The notes: generated by a model from the sequence alone, not told the origin. Shown: positions 24,976-33,973, counted from the stretch's first letter. The stretch: 64,000 nucleotides of DNA from Mycolicibacterium sp. P9-64 (GCF_008329605.1 NZ_NPKO01000016.1:1-64000), one strand, 5' to 3'. Made by a program: numbers and translations.

Positions 24976-25617
24976 CGCTGATGCGGAGCCGTTGTCGTGG
25001 CCACGGGCACCACGCTGCTGACGGATTCGCGTTGCGGTGAACCGGAAGCTGCAGCTCTTCAACGCCTTTCGCAGTACGCTTCGAAATACATTGGGATTCA
25101 GCAGGTTATGAAAGTACGCCCATACAGCCACGTCTCAGGTATCACGACACCGCTTCCCAGGTTCAGCCGAACCTTGCAGCATATTTCGCAGACCGCGAGC
25201 CAATGGGAAGCCAAGGTCTGCATCCGCATTCCAAGACCCGTAGGCGCGCAACCGATTAGATGGGCTCTACGCTGTGCATCGACGGGCACTTGATCGATTC
25301 AGAACCACAGCAAGAACGTCCTCTACGTGCGGTTTGAGCAACGGTGGATCTAGGGCGCAAATCGTCGAAATCTGACACGTGAGGCGCTTCGCGGTCACTA
25401 TCCATAAACCCTGCATGAACAGGCATTTCAACGGTTTTCGTCGTTCGCCTCGTGAAAGCGTCTCTGGCGCAGCAAACCTGCTGTAACTGCCACGACGACG
25501 TACTCGAGAACGTAACTCGCTCAACGTCTTTTGTTGACCAGTCGATGCGTTTCGCTAAACGTGATGGCCGCCACAAATTTTGGAAGCGAGCAAATCCCGT
25601 TGCTAGTGTCCGACCGC
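24976..25617. other. Gene-free AT-richer stretch
   Basis: About 640 bases with visibly lower GC than either side and no frame with a convincing protein. Short open frames on both strands lack codon bias and recognisable motifs. It could be remnant or foreign DNA, or hold the promoter of the NlpC/P60-like gene. I see no RNA gene. Confidence 0.5.
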
Positions 25618-26256
25618 ATGATCGGATTAGCGACCGCAACGCTGCTGACACTCGTCAACCAGGTCTCGGGCACGCCGTACGTATCGGGTGGCGATTCGCC
25701 GCGCGGAACGGACTGCTCCGGCCTCGCGTCCTGGGTGGCCAATGCGGCCACTGGTAGGCCCGTGTACGGCGACAGGTTTCACACCGGCAACGAGGAAGCA
25801 GCCCTGCTTGCTCGCGGCTTCAAGTACGGCACCGCGCCTGGTGCGCTGGTGATCGGCTGGAACGGCGGCCACACGGCCGTCACGCTGCCGGACGGCACCC
25901 CGGTGTCGAGCGGCGAGAGCGGCGGCGGTGTCAGGGTCGGTGGTGGTGGCGCCTTCCAGCGTCAGTTCACCCATCACATGTACCTCCCGGTGGCACCCGA
26001 AGGCGCAGACGCGCTGCCTGCCGACGCTCCCATCGACCCCTTCGCGCCACCTCCGCCGCCGATCGACCCCTTCGCGCCACCTCCGCCGCCTGTGGACGCC
26101 GTGAACGTGGGATTCGTCGAGCCTGCGCCCGAGGCGGCTCCTGGAGCCCCTGAGCCCGGTCTGGCACTCCCCCCGGCAGCCCCTGAGGAAATCCCCGCTC
26201 CCGCGCCCGAGCTGCTGCCCGTGCCTGCCCCGGAAGCCCCCACCGACGTCATCTGA
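25618..26256 (+). CDS. NlpC/P60-like cysteine peptidase with Pro-rich tail
   Basis: 212 residues from ATG 25618 (an in-frame extension to 25564 or 25531 is possible). The catalytic cysteine lies in GTDCSGLASWVANA, and a candidate His in GWNGGHTAVTLPDG; the pattern YVSGGDSPRGTDCSGL resembles peptidoglycan endopeptidases and phage lysins. The C-terminal third is a Pro/Ala/Glu linker containing an 11-residue repeat, PIDPFAPPPPP, twice. No signal peptide is seen in either start, so export, if any, is non-classical or the true start is upstream. Likely acts on cell-wall peptides. Confidence 0.75.
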   Translation: MIGLATATLLTLVNQVSGTPYVSGGDSPRGTDCSGLASWVANAATGRPVYGDRFHTGNEEAALLARGFKYGTAPGALVIGWNGGHTAVTLPDGTPVSSGESGGGVRVGGGGAFQRQFTHHMYLPVAPEGADALPADAPIDPFAPPPPPIDPFAPPPPPVDAVNVGFVEPAPEAAPGAPEPGLALPPAAPEEIPAPAPELLPVPAPEAPTDVI

Positions 26257-26301
26257 CCGTCCCGACCCGTCGACGGCGCTGAGCGCCGTACCAACACGAA
26301 C

Positions 26302-26338
26302 CTGATGCCGTGTGCACGCTCCGTGCACACGGCATCAG
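26302..26338 (+). terminator. Strong intrinsic hairpin after NlpC/P60-like gene
   Basis: A perfect 17-bp inverted repeat (CTGATGCCGTGTGCACG and its complement) flanks a three-base CTC loop, followed by TCTGTTTCGG. It begins 46 bases after the stop at 26256. The stem is unusually long and perfect, making termination likely; a weak T-rich tail is present on the plus side. Confidence 0.7.
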
Positions 26339-26382
26339 TCTGTTTCGGGGAGCTGTGAGTCCCCTCACACACTTCGGCTCAC

Positions 26383-26399
26383 CCGGATTGCAAATCCGG
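26383..26399. promoter_or_regulatory. 7-bp inverted repeat in GntR upstream region
   Basis: CCGGATT-GCA-AATCCGG is perfectly symmetrical around a three-base centre. It lies about 218 bases upstream of the GntR/UTRA start in a 360-base intergenic region otherwise without features beyond the terminator. Candidate operator or short hairpin. Confidence 0.35.
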
Positions 26400-26616
26400 C
26401 CGCCGCACCGCAGGTGGCGCAATAGCCGCAATCGCCCCGGTTCTGGCAGGTCCACTCAGACCGGCCACCGGCGCATTGCGAGATTCCGCGTCTTCCCGAG
26501 GACGACGTCACCCAATGGGGTCGAGCAAGCGCCTTAGCGTGATTGCAGCCCGTTCGGACAGCCGCTTCGACAGGCCATCTAGCAGCCCATTCAGATCGTC
26601 GTGGACGAGGAGTGAC

Positions 26617-27360
26617 GTGACTCAAAACGAGCCGACGCCCATCCGTCGTCCGCGCGCCGACCAGGCCCGGCTGGTCGCCGACGTGCTGCGTCATCAGATC
26701 CATGCCGGCGGGTACCCCGACGGACTGCCAGCCGAAGGTGAGCTGGCCGCAGAGTTCTTCGTGTCGCGCAATACCGTCCGCGAGGCCCTCGCCGCCCTGA
26801 AGACCGAAGGCCTGATCGGACGCGGCCCCAAGGTCGGTACCCACGTCGCGATCCGCAAGTACGACCACGACCTCGACGCGCTCGTCGGGCTCAAGGCCAC
26901 CTTCAAGGGATATGGCGAGATCCGCAACGTCGTACGCGCCGCCATTCCGGTTGCCGCTCCCCCCGCGGTGGCCAATCGCCTGCAGCTCGGCCCCGGTGAA
27001 GACGTCATCTTCATCGAACGGCTCCGTTTCCTCGGCGACCTGCCGGTGAGCCTGGACATGACCTACCTGGCGCCCGACATCGGCGCAGCCGTTCTCGAGA
27101 ACTCGTTGGAGACCAACGACATCTTCGCGCTCATCGAGGAAGCGACCGGTCACCGCCTCGGCACCGCCGCCCTTGCCGTCGAGGCCGTGGCGGCCGACGC
27201 GCACACGGCAGCCCTTCTACAGGCTCCCGACGGCGCCGCGGTGCTGCTTCTCGAACGACTCACCCACCTTCACGACGGCAGGCCCGTCGATCTCGAGTAC
27301 ATCCGGATGCGCGGCGACCGAATCACGCTGCGCGGCAACCTACTTAGGGGAACCCCATGA
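26617..27360 (+). CDS. GntR/HutC-type transcriptional regulator with UTRA domain
   Basis: 247 residues. Winged HTH: LPAEGELAAEFFVSRNTVRE, ALAALKTEGLIGRGPKVGTH. UTRA ligand domain follows: LGPGEDVIFIERLRFLGDLP, DMTYLAP, GHRLGTAALAVEAVAAD, VLLLERLTHLHDGRPVDLEY. GTG 26617 is preceded by GACGAGGAG and the longer frame from 26476 lacks a site. Its stop overlaps the ferredoxin ATG (ATGA), so the regulator is the first gene of the ferredoxin/ABC/flavoprotein operon and probably senses the imported substrate. Confidence 0.9.
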   Translation: MTQNEPTPIRRPRADQARLVADVLRHQIHAGGYPDGLPAEGELAAEFFVSRNTVREALAALKTEGLIGRGPKVGTHVAIRKYDHDLDALVGLKATFKGYGEIRNVVRAAIPVAAPPAVANRLQLGPGEDVIFIERLRFLGDLPVSLDMTYLAPDIGAAVLENSLETNDIFALIEEATGHRLGTAALAVEAVAADAHTAALLQAPDGAAVLLLERLTHLHDGRPVDLEYIRMRGDRITLRGNLLRGTP

Positions 27361-27584
27361 CACTGGTCAATCAGCGAGTAGACGTACCGGTCACCATCGA
27401 CGAGTCGCTGTGCATCGAAGGCTGCACGCTGTGCGTGGAGATCTGCCCATTGGACTCGCTGGCGATCAACCCGGAGAACGGCAAGGCCTTCATGCACGTC
27501 GACGAGTGTTGGTACTGCGGGCCGTGCGCGGCGCGCTGTCCGACCGGCGCCGTCACCGTCAACATGCCCTATCTCCTGCGCTGA
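27357..27584 (+). CDS. 4Fe-4S ferredoxin, two clusters (AprB-like small subunit)
   Basis: 75 residues, two 4Fe-4S motifs: CIEGCTLCVEICPLDSLAIN and CWYCGPCAARCPTGAVTVNM. The CxxCxxC spacing and the Trp/Tyr next to the second cluster resemble the small subunit of APS reductase, but without the long C-terminal tail of AprB. Encoded in the same operon as an AprA-like flavoprotein 3 kb downstream; the natural inference is that this protein passes electrons to or from that flavin. Overlaps the regulator by four bases. Confidence 0.93.
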   Translation: MTLVNQRVDVPVTIDESLCIEGCTLCVEICPLDSLAINPENGKAFMHVDECWYCGPCAARCPTGAVTVNMPYLLR

Positions 27585-27615
27585 GAAGCGCCATCCATCA
27601 AGGACTTCGAACACG

Positions 27616-29037
27616 ATGAAACAGATTCTCGCGGCTCTGCTGGCCGCCACCACCGTTGCCGCCGCCGCGGGTTGCTCGCTGGACTCGACGTCGCAGTCGG
27701 CGGGTGAGGTCACCGTCGTCATCGGCTACCAGTCGAAGACGATCAACACCGTCACCGCAGGAACTCTGTTGAAGGCCAAGGGTTTCCTGGAGGGCCGGCT
27801 GGCCGACATCACCAAGCGCACCAACACCAAGTACAACGTGCAGTGGCAGGACTACGACACCGGCGCACCAATCACCGCGCAGATGGTCGCCGAGAAGATC
27901 GACATCGGGTCGATGGGTGACTACCCGTTGCTGATCAACGGCTCCAAGACCCAGGCCAACGAGCGCGCAAGCACCGAGCTCGTCTCGATCACCGGATACA
28001 GCCCGACCGGCTCGCTCAACATGGTCGTCGTCCCGCCGAACTCCCCCGCCCGCACCATCACCGACCTCAAGGGCCAGAAGGTCTCCGCGAGCGTCGGATC
28101 CGCAGGTCACGGCACCCTCGTCCGCGCGCTCGACACCGCAGGCATCGACCCGAAGACCGGTGTCGAGGTGCTCAACCAGCAACCACAGGTTGGCGCGTCA
28201 GCCCTGGAATCCGGTCAGGCGCAGGCCCTCTCGCAGTTCGTGGCGTGGCCGGGGCTGCTGGTCTTCCAGAACAAGGCCAAGCTGCTCTACGACGGCGCGG
28301 AAGGCAATTACCCCACCTTCCACGGTGTCGTCGCCCGTCGCGACTACGGCAAGCAACACCCCGAGGTCCTCGACGCGTTCCTGCAGGCACAGCTCGACGC
28401 GACCGAGTTCCTCAACGACAACCCGCTGGAGTCGGCGAAGATCGTCGCCGACGGCAGCGGGCTACCGCAGGAGGTCGTCTACCTCTACAACGGCCCCGGT
28501 GGCACGTCGTTCGACACCACCCTGAAGCCGTCGCTGATCAATGCGTTCAAGGGCGATGTGCCCTACCTGAAGTCGATCGGTGACTTCGCCGACCTCGACA
28601 TCGACAAGTTCGTCTCCGACACCGCCATTCGCAAGGCGTTCACCGACCGAGGCCAGAACTACGACACGGCACTGACGTCCACCGTCAACCCGTCTTCACT
28701 TCACGGCCAGGACCCCGTCTGCAACGTCGGTGTGACCGACCCCAAGCTGGCAGGCGAACTCTGGATCGACGGCCAAGACACCACCCAGCCCGCCGCCAAC
28801 CCCGGTTGCCTGCTGCGGGCGGTTCGTGACGCAGTTGCCAAGGGTCAGAAGGTCCGTGGCGCCTACATCCCGGACACCGAATTCGGCACCAGGTGGTTCG
28901 CCGACAAGTCCGTTTGGGTCCGTAGCGGGCAGGACTTCCTGCCGTTCGGAACGCAGGCGGGCGCCCAGCGCTACATCGGGTCGCATCCCGGCTCGGCCGT
29001 CGTGGATTACCAGCAGGCCCTTGCGGGTGCGGTGTGA
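27616..29037 (+). CDS. ABC transporter substrate-binding lipoprotein (nitrate/sulfonate/taurine type)
   Basis: 473-residue lipoprotein: MKQILAALLAATTVAAAAGC with the lipobox AAGC, then SLDSTSQS. The mature part follows the SsuA/NrtA/TauA layout: VTVVIGYQSKTINTVTAGTL, DIGSMGDYPLLINGSK, DLKGQKVSASVGSAGHGTLV, HPEVLDAFLQAQLDATEFLN. It is longer than typical SsuA (about 320), with an extra C-terminal domain of about 120 residues that contains CNVGV and CLLRAV cysteines. Ligand class is probably an anionic, perhaps sulfur-containing compound; this is inferred from family and neighbours. Confidence 0.9.
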   Translation: MKQILAALLAATTVAAAAGCSLDSTSQSAGEVTVVIGYQSKTINTVTAGTLLKAKGFLEGRLADITKRTNTKYNVQWQDYDTGAPITAQMVAEKIDIGSMGDYPLLINGSKTQANERASTELVSITGYSPTGSLNMVVVPPNSPARTITDLKGQKVSASVGSAGHGTLVRALDTAGIDPKTGVEVLNQQPQVGASALESGQAQALSQFVAWPGLLVFQNKAKLLYDGAEGNYPTFHGVVARRDYGKQHPEVLDAFLQAQLDATEFLNDNPLESAKIVADGSGLPQEVVYLYNGPGGTSFDTTLKPSLINAFKGDVPYLKSIGDFADLDIDKFVSDTAIRKAFTDRGQNYDTALTSTVNPSSLHGQDPVCNVGVTDPKLAGELWIDGQDTTQPAANPGCLLRAVRDAVAKGQKVRGAYIPDTEFGTRWFADKSVWVRSGQDFLPFGTQAGAQRYIGSHPGSAVVDYQQALAGAV

Positions 29038-29900
29038 CGACTCAGCCCGCCGTCCTCGCCGCCGAACCCACGGTCGTGACGCAGCCTGCCGCACCAGCCG
29101 TCACACCGGCGCCGCGACGACGCCCGTCGCTCGCCTGGCTGGTGCGAATCGTATCGGTGGCGGCGGCGATCGGGCTCTGGCAGCTGCTGACCGCCAACCA
29201 CGTTCGGTTCTGGCTGCGGTTCGACACCCTGCCGACGGTCACCGAGATCGTCACGGCGTTCGGTCATCGGCTGGGAGCGACGGACTACTGGCTGGATCTC
29301 GGGCAGTCGCTGATTCGCATCCTGACCGGATTTGCCATCGCCGCCGTCGCAGGCGTGCTCACCGGAATCCTGTTGGGGCGCTCGGATGCGTTCGCCAACG
29401 TCTTCGGTCCTCTCGCCGAATTGGCAAGGCCCATACCGGCGATCGCCATCGTGCCCGTCGCGATCCTGCTCTTCCCTACCGACGAGGCGGGCATCGTGTT
29501 CATCACGTTCCTCGCCGCCTACTTCCCCATCATGGTCAGCACCCGGCATGCCGTGCGGGCACTTCCGACCATCTGGGAGGACTCGGTGCGGACTCTCGGC
29601 GGGAGCCGGTGGGACGTGCTGGTGCGCGTGGTACTTCCCGGGATCTTGCCCGGCGTGTTCGGCGGTCTGTCGGTCGGCGTCGGCGTTGCCTGGATCTGCG
29701 TCATCTCCGCGGAGATGATCTCGGGCCGCCTCGGGGTCGGGTACCGGACCTGGCAGGCGTACACCGTGTTGGCCTACCCCGAGGTGTTCGTCGGCATCAT
29801 CACCATCGGCGTGCTCGGCTTCGCCACCTCGGCCGCCGTCGAACTGGTCGGACGCCGAGTCACCCGATGGCTGCCACGTGGTGAGGAGAAGACCCGATGA
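29034..29900 (+). CDS. ABC transporter permease (SsuC/TauC type)
   Basis: 288-residue membrane permease. About six hydrophobic segments, with the EAA coupling loop DSVRTLGGSRWDVLVRVVLP and the family phrase RPIPAIAIVPVAILLFPTDE. The Pro/Ala-rich N-terminus (about 30 residues) is cytosolic. GTG 29034 overlaps the binding-protein stop. Works with the ATPase encoded immediately downstream. Confidence 0.92.
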   Translation: MTTQPAVLAAEPTVVTQPAAPAVTPAPRRRPSLAWLVRIVSVAAAIGLWQLLTANHVRFWLRFDTLPTVTEIVTAFGHRLGATDYWLDLGQSLIRILTGFAIAAVAGVLTGILLGRSDAFANVFGPLAELARPIPAIAIVPVAILLFPTDEAGIVFITFLAAYFPIMVSTRHAVRALPTIWEDSVRTLGGSRWDVLVRVVLPGILPGVFGGLSVGVGVAWICVISAEMISGRLGVGYRTWQAYTVLAYPEVFVGIITIGVLGFATSAAVELVGRRVTRWLPRGEEKTR

Positions 29901-30646
29901 GCACGACAGGAATGACGCTGGAACTGCACGACCTGGTCCTCAGCTACGGCGGCGCGCCCGTCGTCGATGGACTCGACCTCTCGGTGCGTCCCGGCGAGAT
30001 CCTGGTGCTCACGGGACCGTCGGGCTGCGGGAAGTCCACCGTTCTGCGCGCCCTCGCCGGCCTGCTACGACCGGACTCCGGCCGCATCGTGGCCGACGGC
30101 GAACCGGTGGTCACCACGTCGCGCGACCGTGCCGTGGTGTTCCAGGACAACGCGTTGTTGCCATGGCGCACAGTCCGATCGAACGTCGAGCTCGCGCTGA
30201 AGCTGGCAGGCCGGCCGCGCGCCGGACGCCGAAGCGAGGCGTTGCGCTGGATCGCCGACGTCGGCCTGACCGGATTCGAGGACTATCTCCCCAAGAGCCT
30301 GTCCGGTGGGATGCGACAACGTGTGCAACTGGCCCGCGGTCTGGCGGGCGCTCCCCGTGCGGTGATGATGGACGAGCCGTTCGGTGCGCTGGACACCCAG
30401 ACCCGCACCAGCATGCAGCGACTGCTGATCAAGACCTGGCGCGCACACCCGACCACGGTCGTCTTCGTCACTCACGACGTCGACGAGGCGCTGCTCGTCG
30501 GCGACCGCATCGCCGTGCTCGGACGCGCAGGGCAGCCGCTGCGTGCCCTGCTCGACGTGCCGTCCCCGCGCGAACCGAACGTCGGTCGTGCCGCGCTGCG
30601 CGCTGAGATCATTTCCGCCCTCGATCATTCGGAGCTCGTGAGTTGA
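29897..30646 (+). CDS. ABC transporter ATP-binding protein (SsuB/TauB type)
   Basis: 249 residues. Walker A LTGPSGCGKSTV, Q-loop VFQDNALLPWRTV, signature LSGGMRQRVQLARGL, Walker B AVMMDEPFGALD and switch His in FVTHDVDEA. The LLPWRTV Q-loop is characteristic of nitrate/sulfonate/taurine importers. Start overlaps the permease stop (ATGA), and its stop overlaps the flavoprotein start, so uptake and enzyme are produced together. Confidence 0.95.
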   Translation: MSTTGMTLELHDLVLSYGGAPVVDGLDLSVRPGEILVLTGPSGCGKSTVLRALAGLLRPDSGRIVADGEPVVTTSRDRAVVFQDNALLPWRTVRSNVELALKLAGRPRAGRRSEALRWIADVGLTGFEDYLPKSLSGGMRQRVQLARGLAGAPRAVMMDEPFGALDTQTRTSMQRLLIKTWRAHPTTVVFVTHDVDEALLVGDRIAVLGRAGQPLRALLDVPSPREPNVGRAALRAEIISALDHSELVS

Positions 30647-33339
30647 TGCAAATACCCGACCTGACTGACGCAGTCCGCCTGGACTGCGACGTTCTGGTCA
30701 TCGGCGGCGGTACCGCAGGGACGATGGCCGCGCTGACCGCGGCCGAGAACGGCGCCCAGGTGCTGCTGCTGGAGAAGGCCCACGTGCGGCACTCCGGCGC
30801 GCTCGCCATGGGCATGGACGGGGTGAACAACGCCGTCATCCCCGGCAAGGCCGAGCCCGAGGACTACGTCGCCGAGATCACCCGCGCCAACGACGGAATC
30901 GTCAACCAGCGCACCATCTATCAGACCGCCACCCGCGGCTTCGCGATGGTGCAGCGGCTGGAGCGCTACGGCGTCAAGTTCGAGAAGGACGAGCACGGCG
31001 AGTATGCCGTGCGCCGCGTGCACCGCTCCGGCTCGTACGTGCTGCCGATGCCCGAGGGCAAGGACGTCAAGAAGGCGCTCTACCGGGTGCTGCGCCAGAA
31101 GTCGATGCGCGAGAAGATCCAAATCGAGAACCGGCTGATGCCGGTCCGGGTGCTGACTCAAGACGGCCGTGCCGTCGGGGCGGTCGCGCTCAACAGCCGC
31201 ACCGGCGAGTTCGCCGTCGTCGGCGCCAAGGCCGTCATCCTGGCGACAGGACCGTGCGGCCGGCTCGGACTACCCGCATCGGGCTATCTGTATGGCACGT
31301 ACGAGAACCCGACCAACGCCGGCGATGGCTACTCGATGGCCTATCACGCAGGTGCAGAGCTGTCGGGTATCGAGTGTTTCCAGATCAATCCGCTGATCAA
31401 GGACTACAACGGCCCCGCGTGTGCGTACGTGGCCAATCCGTTCGGCGGCTACCAGGTGAACGCGGCAGGCGAGCGCTTCGTCGACTCCGATTACTGGTCA
31501 GGCCAGATGATGTCGGAGGTGAAGCGCGAGATCGAGTCTGCTCGCGGCCCCATCTACCTGAAGGTCAGCCACCTGCCCGACGAGACGTTGAGCTCGCTCG
31601 AGGACATCCTGCACACCACGGAACGGCCGACCCGCGGCACGTTCCACGCCAACCGCGGCCACGACTACCGCACCCACGACATCGAGATGCACATCTCCGA
31701 GATCGGTTTGTGCAGTGGGCATTCCGCGTCGGGAGTGTGGGTCGACGAGCACGCCCGCACCACCGTTCCCGGCCTGTATGCGGCAGGCGACCTTGCCTGT
31801 GTGCCGCACAACTACATGATCGGCGCGTTCGTCTACGGAGAGCTGGCAGGCGCTGACGCGGCGTCGACGCTTGCCGACGTCCCCGCGCCGGATGTCCTCC
31901 CGGCCGACCAGATCGCGGAGGCCCACGAGCTGATCTACCGGCCGCTGCGCAATCCCGACGGGCCGCCACAGCCACAGGTCGAGTACAAACTGCGTCGCTT
32001 CGTCAACGACTACGTGGCGCCGCCCAAGACGGCCACCAAGCTGTCCATCGCGGTGCAGACGTTCGACCGCATGCGTGACGAGGTCGCAGGCATCGGCGCG
32101 TCGACCCCGCACGAACTGATGCGCGCGGTGGAGGTGTCGTTCATCAGGGACTGCGCCGAGATGGCATCGCGCTCGTCGCTGACCCGCACCGAATCTCGTT
32201 GGGGGCTCTACCACGACCGATCCGACCTCCCCGAGCGCGACGACGTGAACTGGCGCTACCACCTCAACCTCCGCAAGGCCGACGACGGAGCGATGGAGTT
32301 CCTGAAGCGCCCGGTGGCGCCGTACTTCGTGCCAGTGCCCGGCCTCGACGACTTGCCGAGCGGGGAAACCGAACCCATCCACGTCCACCAGCCACCGCTG
32401 GTCGGCGGTCAGGCACCCGCATCCGAGGTGTCCCGGGTCCGCGACGGCGCCGCCGCACAGCCGCCGTCGCCGCGCATCGCTGCGGTGCTGTCCCTGGAAT
32501 CGCCTACCGTCGACGATCTTTCGGAGTTTCTCGCCGATGCCGACGCCGGGGTGCGGCGGACAGCCGTCGACGTTCTCACCGAGCACTTGCCCGACGACTA
32601 CGGCCCAGCTCTGCTGGCGGCGCTCGGCGACGCCGACCCCGGGGTGCGCGCCACGGCGGCCGACGGCGTGCGCGAACTCGTCGAGGTGCTGCCCGACCCA
32701 GCTGCCGCTCGAACGTTCCTGACCGCCGCCGACCCGGTCGTGCGTGCCGCGGCGGTTTATCTGCTCAGTTCACGCAAGGTCGGCGACGCGGCGCACTTCC
32801 GCCGCAGCCTGGAGGATCCGGACCATCGGGTTCGCATCGAGGCCGTCCGGGCGCTGGTATCCGTCGACGACGCCGAGGGCGTGAGCGCAGCTGCGCACGA
32901 CGACGACCGCGGCGTGCGCATCGCCGTGGCCAACGCGCTTGGCACTCTCGGCGAGGGGGCACCGACCATCCGCGTCCTGATCGCCGACCGGGATCCGCTG
33001 GTGCGCGCCGCCGCACTTGCCGCGCTCGGCGCAGGCGGCGTCGTCGACGCGGATCTGACGACGGTGGAGCGGGCGTTGGCGGAGTCCGCGTGGCAGGTTC
33101 GGCAGGGCGCGGTCCGTGCCCTGGCCGGTGTCGGTAGCACCGCCGCCGTCGCTCCGTTGACCCGGGCACTCAACGATCCGCACCTCGACGTGCGCAAGGC
33201 GGCGGTGCTGAGCCTGACCCGCTGGGCACCGTCGGACGACGCGGCAAGGAACGCGCTGAACACGGCGCTCGACGACGGTGACGCCGACGTGCGGGCCTAC
33301 GCGCGCCACGCGCTGGCTGCGGCGTCGGCCGACGGCTAG
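30643..33339 (+). CDS. AprA-like FAD flavoprotein fused to C-terminal HEAT repeats
   Basis: 898 residues. Residues about 1-570 form a fumarate reductase/APS reductase-type flavoprotein: dinucleotide motif VLVIGGGTAGTMAALTAAEN at 18-37, ARSGA-like HSGALAMGMDGVNN near 50-63, GDLACVPHNYMIGAFVYGEL near 383-402, and a helical C-terminal part with RAVEVSFIRDC and RTESRWGLYHDRSDLPER near 516. The layout and these phrases follow the APS reductase alpha subunit (AprA) better than fumarate reductases, including the active-site Asn. Residues about 610-898 are some eight HEAT/PBS-lyase repeats (DPGVRATAADGVREL, DHRVRIEAVRALVS, HLDVRKAAVLSLTRW), absent from known AprA. The HEAT part may dock the ferredoxin or a partner. 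The operon has ferredoxin and a sulfonate-type importer, so a redox reaction on an imported anion is likely; substrate unknown. Confidence 0.9.
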   Translation: MMQIPDLTDAVRLDCDVLVIGGGTAGTMAALTAAENGAQVLLLEKAHVRHSGALAMGMDGVNNAVIPGKAEPEDYVAEITRANDGIVNQRTIYQTATRGFAMVQRLERYGVKFEKDEHGEYAVRRVHRSGSYVLPMPEGKDVKKALYRVLRQKSMREKIQIENRLMPVRVLTQDGRAVGAVALNSRTGEFAVVGAKAVILATGPCGRLGLPASGYLYGTYENPTNAGDGYSMAYHAGAELSGIECFQINPLIKDYNGPACAYVANPFGGYQVNAAGERFVDSDYWSGQMMSEVKREIESARGPIYLKVSHLPDETLSSLEDILHTTERPTRGTFHANRGHDYRTHDIEMHISEIGLCSGHSASGVWVDEHARTTVPGLYAAGDLACVPHNYMIGAFVYGELAGADAASTLADVPAPDVLPADQIAEAHELIYRPLRNPDGPPQPQVEYKLRRFVNDYVAPPKTATKLSIAVQTFDRMRDEVAGIGASTPHELMRAVEVSFIRDCAEMASRSSLTRTESRWGLYHDRSDLPERDDVNWRYHLNLRKADDGAMEFLKRPVAPYFVPVPGLDDLPSGETEPIHVHQPPLVGGQAPASEVSRVRDGAAAQPPSPRIAAVLSLESPTVDDLSEFLADADAGVRRTAVDVLTEHLPDDYGPALLAALGDADPGVRATAADGVRELVEVLPDPAAARTFLTAADPVVRAAAVYLLSSRKVGDAAHFRRSLEDPDHRVRIEAVRALVSVDDAEGVSAAAHDDDRGVRIAVANALGTLGEGAPTIRVLIADRDPLVRAAALAALGAGGVVDADLTTVERALAESAWQVRQGAVRALAGVGSTAAVAPLTRALNDPHLDVRKAAVLSLTRWAPSDDAARNALNTALDDGDADVRAYARHALAAASADG

Positions 33340-33524
33340 GGCTTGCGTCGTCGCGAGCCGGCGTAGACGACGCCGATGCCCACCAGTGCAGTGATCGGGC
33401 CGATCACCGACCACGTGGTGGTGTTGCTCATCGGGCTGCCGCCCAGCACCCCGAAACCCTGCAATGCCCACAGCAGGCCGAACAACGTGACGACGACGCC
33501 CAACACCACGATGGCTATCCGCAT
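33336..33524 (-). CDS. Small two-helix membrane protein
   Basis: 62 residues, MRIAIVVLGVVVTLFGLLWA as a first membrane helix, a short polar loop (MSNTTTW), then a second helix SVIGPITALVGIGVVYAGSR and a basic RRRKP end. Starts ATG 33524 (GTG 33527 possible). Convergent with the flavoprotein; stops overlap by four bases. Such short hydrophobic proteins are common in mycobacteria; unknown role. Confidence 0.8.
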   Translation of the reverse strand: MRIAIVVLGVVVTLFGLLWALQGFGVLGGSPMSNTTTWSVIGPITALVGIGVVYAGSRRRKP

Positions 33525-33577
33525 CACTCGAGAGTAGCGGCCCCCACGCCTAGTCTGCTGTGAACGAAAGGCGCCCC

Positions 33578-33912
33578 ATGACGACCATCCCCACCGGGCC
33601 GACGATCATTCGAGTGACGAGCACTTCCGAGCTGCGGAACGACTGCACTACGAGGCGCAGAACGAACTCAGCCACTCGGGCAGCGTGCCGGGGTTGATCA
33701 TCCGGCGCCATCTCGCCGACGTCGCCTACTACGTGGGACGAAGCGAAATGCGGGACGCAGTCCTCGACGTCGTACGTACGGCAGTACAAGAGAATTCGTC
33801 GCCGGGAGACGACCTGGTGGTCGACGGCCACAGTTTGGGAAGTGTCGTCGCCTACGACTTGATTGCCGCCAACGACGAAACCATCCAGCAGCGCAAATCG
33901 TCCCGAAGTTGA
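33578..33912 (+). pseudogene. Remnant of an alpha/beta hydrolase (lipase-like)
   Basis: The frame from about 33630 to 33912 reads AERLHYEAQNELSHSG, then RRHLADVAYYVGRSEMRDA and DDLVVDGHSLGSVVAYDLI, the nucleophile elbow of an alpha/beta hydrolase with the preceding helices. It has no in-frame start upstream (an ATG at 33578 is in another frame), and it ends soon after the elbow (ETIQQRKSSRS, TGA at 33910-33912), so the catalytic acid and His are missing. A 5'- and 3'-truncated gene is the simplest reading. Confidence 0.6.
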
Positions 33913-33973
33913 GCACGCCGCTCACCAGACGATTGTTGCGCCTCACTGCAGTGGTGGCTCTAGCATTCGGCGT

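Noticed and set aside
24976..25617. Short open frames in the AT-richer stretch
   Set aside because: They lack start sites, codon bias and any recognisable motif, and overlap each other on both strands.
26370..26420. tRNA-like GATTGCAAATC loop resembling a Cys anticodon arm
   Set aside because: No acceptor, D or T arm can be found around it, so it is only a short hairpin.
32199..33137. Long Arg-rich frame inside the flavoprotein
   Set aside because: Antiphase shadow of the HEAT region; composition is typical of an off-frame reading in high-GC DNA.
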